Shown here: positions 52,152-60,910 of the stretch, piece after piece | How positions within the stretch are numbered: the first letter of the stretch is position 1 | Layout: the number at the start of each line of letters is the position of its first letter | Source: Sphingobium sp. SCG-1 | GTDB taxonomy: Bacteria; Pseudomonadota; Alphaproteobacteria; Sphingomonadales; Sphingomonadaceae | Assembly: GCF_002953135.1 (NCBI RefSeq) | Contig: NZ_CP026372.1 | Span: 682,001 to 746,000, forward strand | DNA length: 64,000 nucleotides | Direction: 5' to 3' | Made by a program: the position numbers and the translations under genes | Notes under the pieces: generated by a model | Seen by the model: the letters and a program-made list of their open reading frames with translations, nothing else | The model's database searches: none | Told to the model about the DNA's origin: nothing

Positions 52152-52223
52152 CCACCCTGTATAGGAAGGCGGGACCGGGAAAAACAGTGCCTTTCCGACG
52201 ATATTCCATTATGCGCCCGGCCC

Positions 52224-53201
52224 ATGACCGATCCCACGCCCGACCTGAAGTCGATTGCCGAACGCCTCGCCACCCTCACCAGGGGACGCGCGAGCGCACC
52301 GCGGCTGAAAGAGGGCGTCCTGACGCTCGTGCTGGATGTGAGTGGCCTATCCGCCGATCAGCGGGCGGTAATGGAAGCCGCTGTCCGCGCCGAGTTGCGC
52401 CACATTCCGGAGATCACGCAAGTGCGGATCGCGATGACGGCGGAGAAAAAGACACTGCGGATCATCGCGGTGGGATCGGGCAAGGGCGGCGTCGGCAAGT
52501 CCACATTGTCCGCCAATCTCGCCGTCGCGCTGCATCGGTTGGGGCACCGGGTGGGCCTGGTCGATGCCGATATCTATGGTCCGTCGCAGCCGCGCCTGAT
52601 GGGGAGCGAGGGTGAAAAGCCGACGGCGGAAGAGAAGCAGATGATTCCCATCGTCAGCCGCTCAGGCGTGCCGATGCTCTCCATGGGGCATCTGGTCGAT
52701 CCGGGGCAGGCGATCGCGTGGCGTGGGCCGATGGCAGGCAATGCCTTGGGTCAGTTGCTCGACGCCAAATGGGAGGATGTCGATACGCTCATCGTCGATC
52801 TGCCTCCGGGCACAGGCGACGTGCAGTTGTCGATGATGTCCAAGCACAAGCCCGCGGGCGCTATCATCGTGTCGACACCGCAGGATCTGGCGCTGATGGA
52901 TGCGACTCGCGCTGTCAGCCTGTTCGAGCAGGTGGAGGTGCCCCTGATCGGCCTTGTCGAGAATATGGCGGGCTATGTCTGTCCGCATTGCGGCGAGGCT
53001 TCAGATCCGTTCGGGCAAGGAGGCGCGGAGGCGGCGGCGGCGCATATGGGCATGCCGTTCCTTGGCCGAATCCCGCTGACGATCGGCATCCGCACCGCTT
53101 CAGATGCGGGGCTTCCGCCTGCGGGTGGCGACGAGAATGAGGCGGCGCCGTTTCTGGCCATCGCCCGCAAGCTGGAGGAGTGGCTGAACGCAGCGCGCTG
53201 A
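52224..53201 (+). CDS. Mrp/ApbC-family Fe-S cluster carrier ATPase
   Basis: The 325-residue protein has a short N-terminal DUF59-like part (1-75) and a deviant-Walker P-loop ATPase domain: VGSGKGGVGKSTLSANLAVA, DADIYGPSQPRLMG and VDLPPGTGDVQLSM. The C-terminal VCPHCG supplies the two cysteines that bind a bridging [4Fe-4S] cluster in ApbC/Nbp35 proteins. It delivers Fe-S clusters to apoproteins. ATG 52224 is the family start; the in-frame extension overlaps hflK antisense. Confidence 0.92.
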   Translation: MTDPTPDLKSIAERLATLTRGRASAPRLKEGVLTLVLDVSGLSADQRAVMEAAVRAELRHIPEITQVRIAMTAEKKTLRIIAVGSGKGGVGKSTLSANLAVALHRLGHRVGLVDADIYGPSQPRLMGSEGEKPTAEEKQMIPIVSRSGVPMLSMGHLVDPGQAIAWRGPMAGNALGQLLDAKWEDVDTLIVDLPPGTGDVQLSMMSKHKPAGAIIVSTPQDLALMDATRAVSLFEQVEVPLIGLVENMAGYVCPHCGEASDPFGQGGAEAAAAHMGMPFLGRIPLTIGIRTASDAGLPPAGGDENEAAPFLAIARKLEEWLNAAR

Positions 53202-53247
53202 CGCGGAACGGAAGGCAGTCGCGCTCGTTCTTTGTGCGGAGGCGACG

Positions 53248-53394
53248 ATGGACGAAGAACCTAAAGACGACGAGCCGCGCGGCGACGAGGACGGCATTTG
53301 CCCGAAGTGCCGTGGCACAGGTATGGTGGATGGCGTGACGTGCCCGCGCTGTGACGGATCGGGCAAGCTGACCGAAGGCATCGGTGGGGGATAA
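53248..53394 (+). CDS. Small CxxCxGxG zinc-ribbon protein
   Basis: A 48-residue protein with an acidic start (MDEEPKDDEPRGDEDG) and a double CPKCRGTG / CPRCDGSG motif, the DnaJ-type zinc-binding repeat in a single unit. GGAGG lies six bases before ATG 53248, which supports translation. Such mini-proteins occur alone in Alphaproteobacteria; a chaperone-adaptor or redox role is only inferred. It lies between the Mrp gene and the CoA-binding gene in one direction. Confidence 0.72.
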   Translation: MDEEPKDDEPRGDEDGICPKCRGTGMVDGVTCPRCDGSGKLTEGIGGG

Positions 53395-53420
53395 ACTTGC
53401 AACCATAGGACGGAATATTC

Positions 53421-53858
53421 ATGCCGCTCAGCACTGATAACGACATAGCCACGCTCCTCAACGAAACGCGTACAATTGCATTGGTCGGCGCGTCGGACCG
53501 GCCTGACCGGGCAAGCTATGGCGTTATGGCAACCTTGCAGGCGCATGGCTATCGCGTCTTGCCGGTCAATCCGCAACTCGCAGGCGAGCACATCCACGGC
53601 GAATTCGTATGGAACGGCCTTGCCGACATCGGTGTGCCGATCGACATGGTGGACATATTCCGCAACAGCGCTGCTGCCGGGCAAGCCGTGGATGACGCCA
53701 TATCGGCTGGCGCCAAGTCCGTGTGGATGCAGCTAGGTGTCGTCAATGAGGATGCAGCAGCACGCGCCGAAGCCGCCGGATTGAAGGTCGTGATGGATCA
53801 TTGTCCCGCCATCGAAATCCGCAGGCTTGGTCTCGCGCCAATCTCCGCCGAACAATAG
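53421..53858 (+). CDS. CoA-binding domain protein (YccU family)
   Basis: The 145-residue Rossmann-fold protein matches the YccU/CoA-binding family: TRTIALVGASDRPDRASYGV (nucleotide loop), YRVLPVNPQLAGEHIHGE, VPIDMVDIFRNS and GAKSVWMQLGVVNEDAA, ending MDHCPAIEIRRL. These bind CoA-like cofactors; the biological role is unknown. It follows the zinc-ribbon gene by 26 bases. Confidence 0.88.
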   Translation: MPLSTDNDIATLLNETRTIALVGASDRPDRASYGVMATLQAHGYRVLPVNPQLAGEHIHGEFVWNGLADIGVPIDMVDIFRNSAAAGQAVDDAISAGAKSVWMQLGVVNEDAAARAEAAGLKVVMDHCPAIEIRRLGLAPISAEQ

Positions 53859-53903
53859 GCTGATACGCCTTCCCACAAGCAACTTCGCCTTCTATCAGGC
53901 GGC

Positions 53904-56174
53904 ATGACGCGCAGAACCTTTGGTACGGCAGGCAAAGCACGAAGTGCTTCGATAGATCGCCGCACCTTGCTTGTCGGGGGCGGGGCTGCGGCGGGGCTGC
54001 TCATTGCATGGGCCGTGTGGCCTCGTGCGTACACGCCGAATATCAACGTTGCGCCAAGCGAGACGCTCTTCAACGCTTTCCTAAAAATCGATCGGTCCGG
54101 GCAGATCGTCGTTACCGTCCCGCAACTGGAGATGGGGCAGGGCGTGACGACCTTGTTGCCGCAGATACTGGCGGATGAACTCGGAGCGGATTGGCGCACG
54201 GTGGCGGTTCAACCGGCACCGATCAGCCCGTTTTATGCAAATACGCTGCTGGCTAGTGAGGAACTGGACAGCGATTGGCTGAGGTTGCTGGGATCGGCAG
54301 GGCGCTGGGCACAGCAACAATATGCGGTGCGCTCCGCGTTGATGCTGACGGGTGGCTCCACTTCGGTGCGGATGTTTGAACCCGCGTACAGGCAAGCTGG
54401 CGCGGCGGCGCGGGTGCTGTTGTGCAAAGCGGCGGCGGCACGCTGGGACATCGCGTGGGAAAGCTGCGATGTTCAGAACGGGGTGGTCACGGACGGACAG
54501 CGAACGCTGAAGATCGGCGAGCTGGCAAACGAAGCTGCGGATCTCTCGCTGCCCGATATATTGCCGATGCGGCAGGGAACGGATGGGCGGCTGGCGGGAC
54601 AGGATCTGCCGCGCCTCGACCTGCCCTCAAAGGTCGACGGGTCGACCAACTTCGCTGCCGACATACGCCTGCCCGACATGGTGTTCGCCTCTGTCCGCCA
54701 GGGTCCGATCGGCGATGCCACGCTGAAGAGCCTGAATGAAGCAGCGGCTGCGAAGGTCACGGGGTTTCTCAAGATCGTTCGAAACGACCGCTGGGTGGCC
54801 GCTGTCGGCACAAACTGGTGGGCGGCGAACAAGGCGCTGGATGCGGCCGATCCGGTGTTTACGGTCTCAGGCCCGCTGCTTTCTAGTGAACACATTAATA
54901 GCACGCTCGAAGCGGCGTTTTCCAGCAACGCGGGACGGCGGCTGTATGAAGTCGGAGAGCTTCTGCCGGTGTTCGAAGGCGCAACTATCGTCGCTAGCGA
55001 ATATCAGGTCGCGCCGGGTCTGCACCTGACTGCGGAAACGCCGGCTGCGACGGCGCGTGTTGGCGACGGCCGTGCAGAGGTCTGGATGGCGAGCCAAGCG
55101 CCGACATTGGCGCGCGCGGCCATCGCCGATGCGCTTGGCATCACCGACACGTCGGTCACGATCTATCCCGTGCAAGCGGGTGGATCGTTCGGAAGCCGGA
55201 TGGAGCATGATGTCGGGATACAGGCGGCGCTGATTGCGCGCGACATCGGGCGCCCGGTGCAGGTGATGCGATCTCGGCTGGAAGACATCATACAGGATCG
55301 TCCACGCGCGCCTGCCCATGCCCGGATGGCCGCTAAACTGGGCCGTGGTGGACGGGTCGAAGGATGGCTTGCGAAGGTTGCCGCGCCTGCCGCTCTAACC
55401 GAAACGTGGCACCGGATTGCAAGTGGCGCGCTGCCGCATGATGCCATAGCCGATGCGGCGAAGCGGGCAGATCGGCGCGCGGTGGCGGGGATGGTGCCGC
55501 CCTACACCATAGGCGCTTTTGCGATCGATCATTATCCGGCTGATATAGGGCTTCCGACGGGACGGTGGCGATCCAATGCCGATCACTATGCCGCGTTCTT
55601 CACCGAATGTTTCATCGACGAATTGTCGCGGATATCGGGAATCGAGCCGCTCTCTTTCCGCATGCAGATGCTCACCGATCAGCCGCGCCTGGCCCATTGC
55701 CTTGCCACCGTTACGGCGCTTGGCGGCTGGCAGGGCGGCGTGCAGGGCAGTGGGCAGGGGCTGGCCTGTCACGCGATGAGCGGCTCCTATGCTGCCGTGA
55801 TGGTTGAGGCGGGCCTCTCAGGCGGCAAGCTGTCGGTCAGCCGGATCGTCGCCGCTGTCGATTGCGGGGAGCAGGTCAATCCGGACATCGCCCGGCAGCA
55901 GATCGAGGGCGGGCTGATTTTCGGCCTTGCCTCCGCGATGGGCGCGGCGGGAAGCTATGCGGGCGGATTGCCGACGCGTGCGATTCTTGGCCGTATGGGG
56001 CTGCCGCGGCTGGCCGATGTGGGTGAAATCACGGTGGAACTTATCAGCAATACCGCCAGCGCTGGCGGTGTCGGCGAAGTCGCCGTTCCACCCGTTGCGC
56101 CCGCTATCGCCAATGCGCTGTTCACCGTAACAGGGCAGCGCTTCCGCAGCCTTCCGCTTTTTGCCGGGGATTAA
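53904..56174 (+). CDS. Molybdenum hydroxylase large subunit (isoquinoline 1-oxidoreductase beta-like)
   Basis: The 756-residue protein is of the xanthine-dehydrogenase family molybdopterin-binding type. It begins with a twin-arginine signal (IDRRTLLVGGGAAAGLLIAW, about 17-36), so it is exported folded. VVTVPQLEMGQGVTTLLPQI, PVQAGGSFGSR and the C-terminal GVGEVAVPPVAPAIANAL, with the catalytic Glu, fit the group of single-chain MoCo subunits that work with a small [2Fe-2S] partner and a cytochrome c. No such partner gene is next to it, and hemH follows after four bases. The substrate, probably an aldehyde or N-heterocycle, is unknown. Confidence 0.85.
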   Translation: MTRRTFGTAGKARSASIDRRTLLVGGGAAAGLLIAWAVWPRAYTPNINVAPSETLFNAFLKIDRSGQIVVTVPQLEMGQGVTTLLPQILADELGADWRTVAVQPAPISPFYANTLLASEELDSDWLRLLGSAGRWAQQQYAVRSALMLTGGSTSVRMFEPAYRQAGAAARVLLCKAAAARWDIAWESCDVQNGVVTDGQRTLKIGELANEAADLSLPDILPMRQGTDGRLAGQDLPRLDLPSKVDGSTNFAADIRLPDMVFASVRQGPIGDATLKSLNEAAAAKVTGFLKIVRNDRWVAAVGTNWWAANKALDAADPVFTVSGPLLSSEHINSTLEAAFSSNAGRRLYEVGELLPVFEGATIVASEYQVAPGLHLTAETPAATARVGDGRAEVWMASQAPTLARAAIADALGITDTSVTIYPVQAGGSFGSRMEHDVGIQAALIARDIGRPVQVMRSRLEDIIQDRPRAPAHARMAAKLGRGGRVEGWLAKVAAPAALTETWHRIASGALPHDAIADAAKRADRRAVAGMVPPYTIGAFAIDHYPADIGLPTGRWRSNADHYAAFFTECFIDELSRISGIEPLSFRMQMLTDQPRLAHCLATVTALGGWQGGVQGSGQGLACHAMSGSYAAVMVEAGLSGGKLSVSRIVAAVDCGEQVNPDIARQQIEGGLIFGLASAMGAAGSYAGGLPTRAILGRMGLPRLADVGEITVELISNTASAGGVGEVAVPPVAPAIANALFTVTGQRFRSLPLFAGD

Positions 56175-56178
56175 CGTC

Positions 56179-57204
56179 ATGTCCTTCGTTCCCCTGTCGC
56201 CGCCTGCGGGTCATCCGCCGATCTCGACGCCTCGCGTGGGCGTGCTGATCGTCAATCTCGGAACGCCGGATGATCGCGATGCCGCTTCGGTCAAGCGCTA
56301 CCTCCGCGAATTCCTCTCGGATAGGCGCGTCGTCGAGATCCCGTCGCTGATATGGCAGCCGATCCTGCGCGGGATCATCCTGAACACGCGGCCGAAGAAA
56401 TCCGCCGCCGCTTATGCAAAGGTATGGATGCCCGAAGGATCGCCGCTGGCGGTGTTCACGCGGCGGACCACGGAGGCCTTACAGGCGCATCTTGGCGGTG
56501 AGTTGATGATCGACTGGGCGATGCGTTACGGCAACCCTTCCATCGCGAGCCGGTTGCAGGCCATGAAAGACGCTGGATGCGATCGCATTTTGCTGGCGCC
56601 GCTTTATCCGCAATATAGCGCCGCCACGACGGCGACGGCCAATGATGCGGCCTTCGCAGCGCTGGCCAGGATGCGCTGGCAACCGGCTATCCGCACTTTG
56701 CCGCCCTATTATGATGATCCGGCTTATATCGATGCCCTGCGGGCATCGGTGCAGCGGCACCTTGCGAAGCTGGATTTCGCACCGGAGCTACTCGTCGCCA
56801 GCTTCCATGGTATGCCGGAGCGGACGTTGCACCTGGGCGACCCCTATCATTGCCAGTGCAGGAAGACGGCACGTTTGCTTTCAGAGGCGCTTGGACGCGA
56901 AGTCGCGGTGACATTTCAGTCGCGGTTCGGGCGGGCCAAATGGCTGGAGCCTGCGACGGACGCCACGCTGCGGCAATTGCCCGGTCAGGGCGTGATATCC
57001 ATCGCAATTCTCACGCCCGGCTTCTCCGCCGATTGCCTGGAGACGCTGGAGGAGATCGCAATGGAGGGGAAAGCTACATTTTTGGCGGCTGGCGGCGAAA
57101 AATTCGCGTATTTACCTTGTTTAAACGACGAGGCGGAAGCTATCACTACGTACACTAGACTCCTTGGCCGCGAGCTTGCAGGGTGGTTTAACGTCGGTAC
57201 ATAA
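56179..57204 (+). CDS. hemH: Ferrochelatase
   Basis: The 341-residue enzyme inserts iron into protoporphyrin IX. VGVLIVNLGTPD opens the family, LLAPLYPQYSAATTAT and the catalytic His in LVASFHGMPERTLHLGDPYH follow, with VTFQSRFGRAKWL and TPGFSADCLETLEEI closing the chelatase fold. ATG 56179 is preferred (GGGGA nine bases upstream) over the in-frame TTG at 56161, which lies inside the preceding gene. The next gene starts 18 bases later. Confidence 0.94.
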   Translation: MSFVPLSPPAGHPPISTPRVGVLIVNLGTPDDRDAASVKRYLREFLSDRRVVEIPSLIWQPILRGIILNTRPKKSAAAYAKVWMPEGSPLAVFTRRTTEALQAHLGGELMIDWAMRYGNPSIASRLQAMKDAGCDRILLAPLYPQYSAATTATANDAAFAALARMRWQPAIRTLPPYYDDPAYIDALRASVQRHLAKLDFAPELLVASFHGMPERTLHLGDPYHCQCRKTARLLSEALGREVAVTFQSRFGRAKWLEPATDATLRQLPGQGVISIAILTPGFSADCLETLEEIAMEGKATFLAAGGEKFAYLPCLNDEAEAITTYTRLLGRELAGWFNVGT

Positions 57205-57222
57205 GCAGGTTAGGAGAGGCAG

Positions 57223-57944
57223 ATGAGCAGAGTTGCAATCGTAACGGGCGGAACCCGCGGCATTGGCGAAGCCATCAGCCTTGCGCTGAAGGATATGGGT
57301 TTCACCGTAGCTGCGAACTACGCCGGGAATGAAGAGAAAGCGAAAGCCTTCACCGACCGCACCGGCGTTGCGGCTTACAAGTGGGATGTGGGCGATCATG
57401 AGGCGTGCATCGCGGGTTGCGAGCAGGTCGCGAGCGATCTTGGCCCGGTTGACATCGTCGTCAACAATGCAGGCATCACGCGCGATGGCGTTTTACAGCG
57501 GATGAGCTTCGATGACTGGAACGACGTGATGCGTGTCAATTTGGGCGGTTGCTTCAACATGGCCAAGGCGACCTTCGGGGGATGCGCGAGCGCGGATGGG
57601 GCCGGATTGTTAATATCGGCTCGATCAATGGGCAGGCCGGGCAATATGGTCAGGTGAACTATGCGGCGGCAAAGTCCGGCATCCATGGTTTCACCAAGGC
57701 GCTGGCGCAGGAAGGCGCGAAATACGGAGTCACTGTGAACGCGATCGCGCCCGGTTACATCGACACCGACATGGTGGCTGCCGTTCCGCCGCCCGTGCTG
57801 GAGAAGATCGTGGCCAAAATCCCAGTCGGGCGTTTGGGACAAGCCCATGAAATCGCGCGCGGCGTGGCGTTTCTTTGCAGCGAAGACGCCGGGTTCGTAA
57901 CCGGCTCCACTCTGTCGCTGAATGGCGGGCAGCATATGTATTGA
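57223..57944 (+). pseudogene. phaB: Acetoacetyl-CoA reductase-like SDR, apparently frameshifted
   Basis: Two reading frames together encode a complete short-chain reductase of 240 residues. The first, with GGAGAGG before ATG 57223, covers VAIVTGGTRGIGEAI to VNLGGCFNMAKATFGG. The second, from MRERGWGRIVNIGSINGQAG through NYAAAKSG (catalytic Ser, Tyr, Lys) to STLSLNGGQHMY, is one base out of phase. The break is in GGGGG at 57577-57581; one more G restores the frame. The restored protein matches NADPH acetoacetyl-CoA reductase (PHB synthesis). Either the gene is freshly broken or a homopolymer base is missing from the read. An intact catalytic half argues for a recent event. Confidence 0.78.
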
Positions 57945-57957
57945 TGCCGTCAATTCC

Positions 57958-57995
57958 GCCACCTCGATTGTGCATCAAATGACAATTGAGGTGGC
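57958..57995 (+). promoter_or_regulatory. 14-bp hairpin containing the ribosome site of the next gene
   Basis: GCCACCTCGATTGT and ACAATTGAGGTGGC form a 14-bp stem (one G-U pair) with a ten-base loop. The right arm contains GAGGTGG, the Shine-Dalgarno of the regulator gene starting at 58002. When folded it would hide the ribosome site. With no T-run it is not a Rho-independent terminator for phaB. Confidence 0.55.
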
Positions 57996-58001
57996 AAGCG
58001 A

Positions 58002-58265
58002 ATGAATCGGAACATCATGGCGGGGCCGGTGAAGCGTAGCGTCACTATTGCCGGTCACCAAACTTCCATCAGCCTGGAACCCCTTTTCTGGGATAATCTT
58101 CGTGCCGTAGCGGAGGAATGTGCGCTGCCACTCAACGCATTGATTGCGCAGATCGATGTTGAACGCATTGCTGCGCCCAATCCTCCCAATCTGGCAAGCG
58201 CAATCAGGCTATGGTTGCTCGACAGGCTATCAAGTGAAAAAGTAGGCGACAATCACTCGCAATAG
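58002..58265 (+). CDS. Ribbon-helix-helix domain protein (RHH_4-like)
   Basis: An 87-residue protein with a short beta strand (VKRSVTIAGHQTSISLE) and two helices (EPLFWDNLRAVAEECALPL, LNALIAQIDVERI), then LASAIRLWLLDRL, the layout of the ribbon-helix-helix_4 family in Alphaproteobacteria. These are DNA-binding or adaptor proteins. Its ribosome site is in a stable hairpin, so translation may be regulated. The iron-type receptor gene follows after 53 bases, and the RHH protein may regulate it. Confidence 0.78.
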   Translation: MNRNIMAGPVKRSVTIAGHQTSISLEPLFWDNLRAVAEECALPLNALIAQIDVERIAAPNPPNLASAIRLWLLDRLSSEKVGDNHSQ

Positions 58266-58274
58266 CATTGACTG

Positions 58275-58295
58275 TGCGAATGCCTCTCAATAACA
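58275..58295 (+). promoter_or_regulatory. Possible Fur-type site before the TonB receptor gene
   Basis: TGCGAATG then CTCAATAACA resembles the degenerate palindromic Fur box of sphingomonads (TGC.AATG..T.TCA.T..CA). It lies 24 bases before the receptor start. A second similar block (TCGCAATAGC) is just upstream. The match is by eye. Confidence 0.35.
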
Positions 58296-58318
58296 GGCCT
58301 CTCTGAAGAGGGGTACTA

Positions 58319-60823
58319 ATGCGTTTAATCGATAAGGGTGCTGTCGCCCATTCAAGCTTCTTGGCGCTGTCTTGCGTCGGCGTCATCATTTCATCCACAG
58401 CGATGGCCGCAGAGCCAGCGTCGTCCACTGCCGACGCGGAAACGACTGCTGATACGGCAGGTCGCATCATCGTGAATGGTCAGCGGATGGAGGCTGATCC
58501 TGGTCCGAAGATCACTGCGCCGCTCATTAATACGCCACGTTCGATTGTCGTCGTCGACAAGCAGGTCATCAAGGACACCGGGTCGGCTACTCTGGTCGAA
58601 GCGCTAAGGACCGTGCCGGGCATCACTTTCGGCGCGGCAGAGGGCGGCAACCCCATTGGTGACCGCCCGTTCATCCGCGGATTTGATAGTCAGGGCAGCA
58701 CCTATCTGGATGGCGTGCGCGACATCGGCGCGCAAAGCCGCGAAGTCTTTGCTGTCGAGCAGATTCAGATCGTGCGCGGGTCGGATAGCACTCTGGGCGG
58801 ACGTGGTAGTGCAGGCGGATCGCTTAACATCATTTCGAAGCTCCCTCGGCCGGAGAATTTTGCGGCAGGATCCCTTACGATCGGCAACGCTAACTACAAG
58901 CGCATTACGGGCGACGTGAATTATCTGCTCAGCAGCAACATCGCTTTGCGCGTGAACGGCATGTGGCATGACCAGGACGTTGCGGAGCGCGACGCGATTT
59001 TTCAGAAGCGCTGGGGTATCGCACCGTCCTTGTCGATCGGCATCAATGGCCCGACGAAGCTCACTCTATCCTATTACCACCTTGATACGGAAGAATTGCC
59101 AGACAGTGGCATTGCGTATCGCTATGTCTGCTCTGCCACCGTTTGCAATGCGCCAGCCGGGACCGTCTACTCAGAGCCTGCCGTCGGCACCATCACGACG
59201 CTTGGCGGTCAGACCGGCAAGGTCGATCGTGCCAACTTCTACGGGCTGAAAAACCGTGATTTTCGCGATTCGAAAACCGATCAGGCGACGGTGCGGTTCG
59301 ATCATGATTTCGGCAATGGAATCCGGTTCCGCAACACCTCACGCTACAGCCATACCAGCCAAGCCTATATCCTCACACAACCAGACGATTCTCAAGGCAA
59401 TGTGATCGGCACCAGCGTCACGGCGGTAGCGACAAATCCCGCGGCGCAAGGTGGTTATGTTTGGCGTCGTTCCAACAGCCGCTTTGGCTACACCGACAGT
59501 ATGGTCAATCAGACCGATTTATATGGGACGGTCGAGACCGGTGCGCTCAGGCACAGCTTCGCCATCGGCGCGGAGTTTTCGTTCGAGAAGGCGGAGCGTG
59601 GCGCGTACATCCTTTCCGACACCCGCACGACGCCGCGCTGTACGGCGCAGGCCATCGCACGCTTTAATTGCACGAGCCTGTTCACCCCTAATCCAAACGA
59701 TCCATGGGTGAACTACGCGGGGGATGCTGCGGATGCGGCCGTAACGCCAGTGACGCGCGGCGGACCGGAGACCCGTACGATCAACAACGCCAAGACGCAG
59801 GCGATCTATGCCTTCGATTCAATATCGATAGGCGAACAGATCGTAGTGAACCTGGGCGCACGCTACGATAGCTTTAAATCCAAGACCACGCTCCCCGTAT
59901 TCAACGGTGCGCGCACCGCAGTTAAGCGCGACGATGGGATCTTCAACTGGCAAGCGGGGCTGATCTTCAAACCTACTCCGAACACCAGCCTCTACGCATC
60001 CTATGCTACGTCGGCCACGCCACCCAACAGCCTGCTTGGCGAGGGGCAGGAGAGCAACGGACTGGGCACCGTCAGCGCCACCAATTCGCCCGCCGCGGTC
60101 TTGGCCGCAGCGGACGCCTTGAGAGTCGAGCGCACCAAGTCCTACGAAGTGGGCGCAAAGGCGGACCTGTTCGAAGCCCGCCTGTCCTTGACGGCGGCGG
60201 TGTTTCAAACGGAAACCAAGAACGCCCGTGTTACCAGTGATGCCAACACCGTCACTTTTGTTGGCGAGCGGAGGGTCAAGGGCGTGGAACTGGGCTTCAA
60301 CGGCACTGTCCTGCCGGGCTGGACCGTCAATGGTGGTTACACCTATCTGGATGCGAAGATCGTCAATGGCGGCTTCACCGCATTGACGGCTGCGGCCGTT
60401 GGTGCACAAGCGGCACAAACCGTTCTGGTCACCTCACTCAACACCGGAAGGCCGTTCCCCCAAACGGCCAAGCATAGCTTCACCGTCTGGTCGAACTATG
60501 AAGTGTTGAAGGGTCTTTCGCTCGGCGGCGGAGCATTTTACACCAGTCGGGTGTTCGGCGGTTATGCTGACAATCGCAGGGCTTCGCAGAACAGCGCAGG
60601 GGTCGTGACGGTAACGCCTGCGACCTCTGTCATTTTGCGCTCCGTACCCAGCTACTGGCGCTTTGACGCACGGGTTGGATATAAGATCAATGAGCAACTG
60701 GACCTTACTGTCAATGTAAACAACCTGACCAACAAGGTGTATTTCAATCAAGCCTATACGTCCCATTATGCCGGGATGGCGCCCGGCCGCACCGCTCTTG
60801 CGACGCTCAACTTTAAATATTGA
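58319..60823 (+). CDS. TonB-dependent siderophore-type receptor
   Basis: The 834-residue outer-membrane protein has a signal peptide (cleavage near AMA-AEP at 30), a TonB box region (GRIIVNGQRM, 48-57), a plug domain (LVEALRTVPGITFGAAEGGN, DRPFIRGFDSQGSTYLDGVR, DSTLGGRGSAGGSLNIISK) and a C-terminal barrel that ends in an aromatic residue (ALATLNFKY). The plug signature and LTVNVNNLTNKVYFNQAYTS are typical of catecholate/ferric-siderophore receptors (Fiu/CirA-like). AGAGGGG precedes ATG 58319. Sel1 and PepSY genes follow in the same direction, a common iron-uptake arrangement. Confidence 0.9.
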   Translation: MRLIDKGAVAHSSFLALSCVGVIISSTAMAAEPASSTADAETTADTAGRIIVNGQRMEADPGPKITAPLINTPRSIVVVDKQVIKDTGSATLVEALRTVPGITFGAAEGGNPIGDRPFIRGFDSQGSTYLDGVRDIGAQSREVFAVEQIQIVRGSDSTLGGRGSAGGSLNIISKLPRPENFAAGSLTIGNANYKRITGDVNYLLSSNIALRVNGMWHDQDVAERDAIFQKRWGIAPSLSIGINGPTKLTLSYYHLDTEELPDSGIAYRYVCSATVCNAPAGTVYSEPAVGTITTLGGQTGKVDRANFYGLKNRDFRDSKTDQATVRFDHDFGNGIRFRNTSRYSHTSQAYILTQPDDSQGNVIGTSVTAVATNPAAQGGYVWRRSNSRFGYTDSMVNQTDLYGTVETGALRHSFAIGAEFSFEKAERGAYILSDTRTTPRCTAQAIARFNCTSLFTPNPNDPWVNYAGDAADAAVTPVTRGGPETRTINNAKTQAIYAFDSISIGEQIVVNLGARYDSFKSKTTLPVFNGARTAVKRDDGIFNWQAGLIFKPTPNTSLYASYATSATPPNSLLGEGQESNGLGTVSATNSPAAVLAAADALRVERTKSYEVGAKADLFEARLSLTAAVFQTETKNARVTSDANTVTFVGERRVKGVELGFNGTVLPGWTVNGGYTYLDAKIVNGGFTALTAAAVGAQAAQTVLVTSLNTGRPFPQTAKHSFTVWSNYEVLKGLSLGGGAFYTSRVFGGYADNRRASQNSAGVVTVTPATSVILRSVPSYWRFDARVGYKINEQLDLTVNVNNLTNKVYFNQAYTSHYAGMAPGRTALATLNFKY

Positions 60824-60910
60824 TGCCGCGGCTGATGCTTCCCTTCGATGCCGGAACCCGCTTTGCCATCGGCAGGGCGGGGTTCCCGTCGTAACGGGCC
60901 TGCGCTGCCC

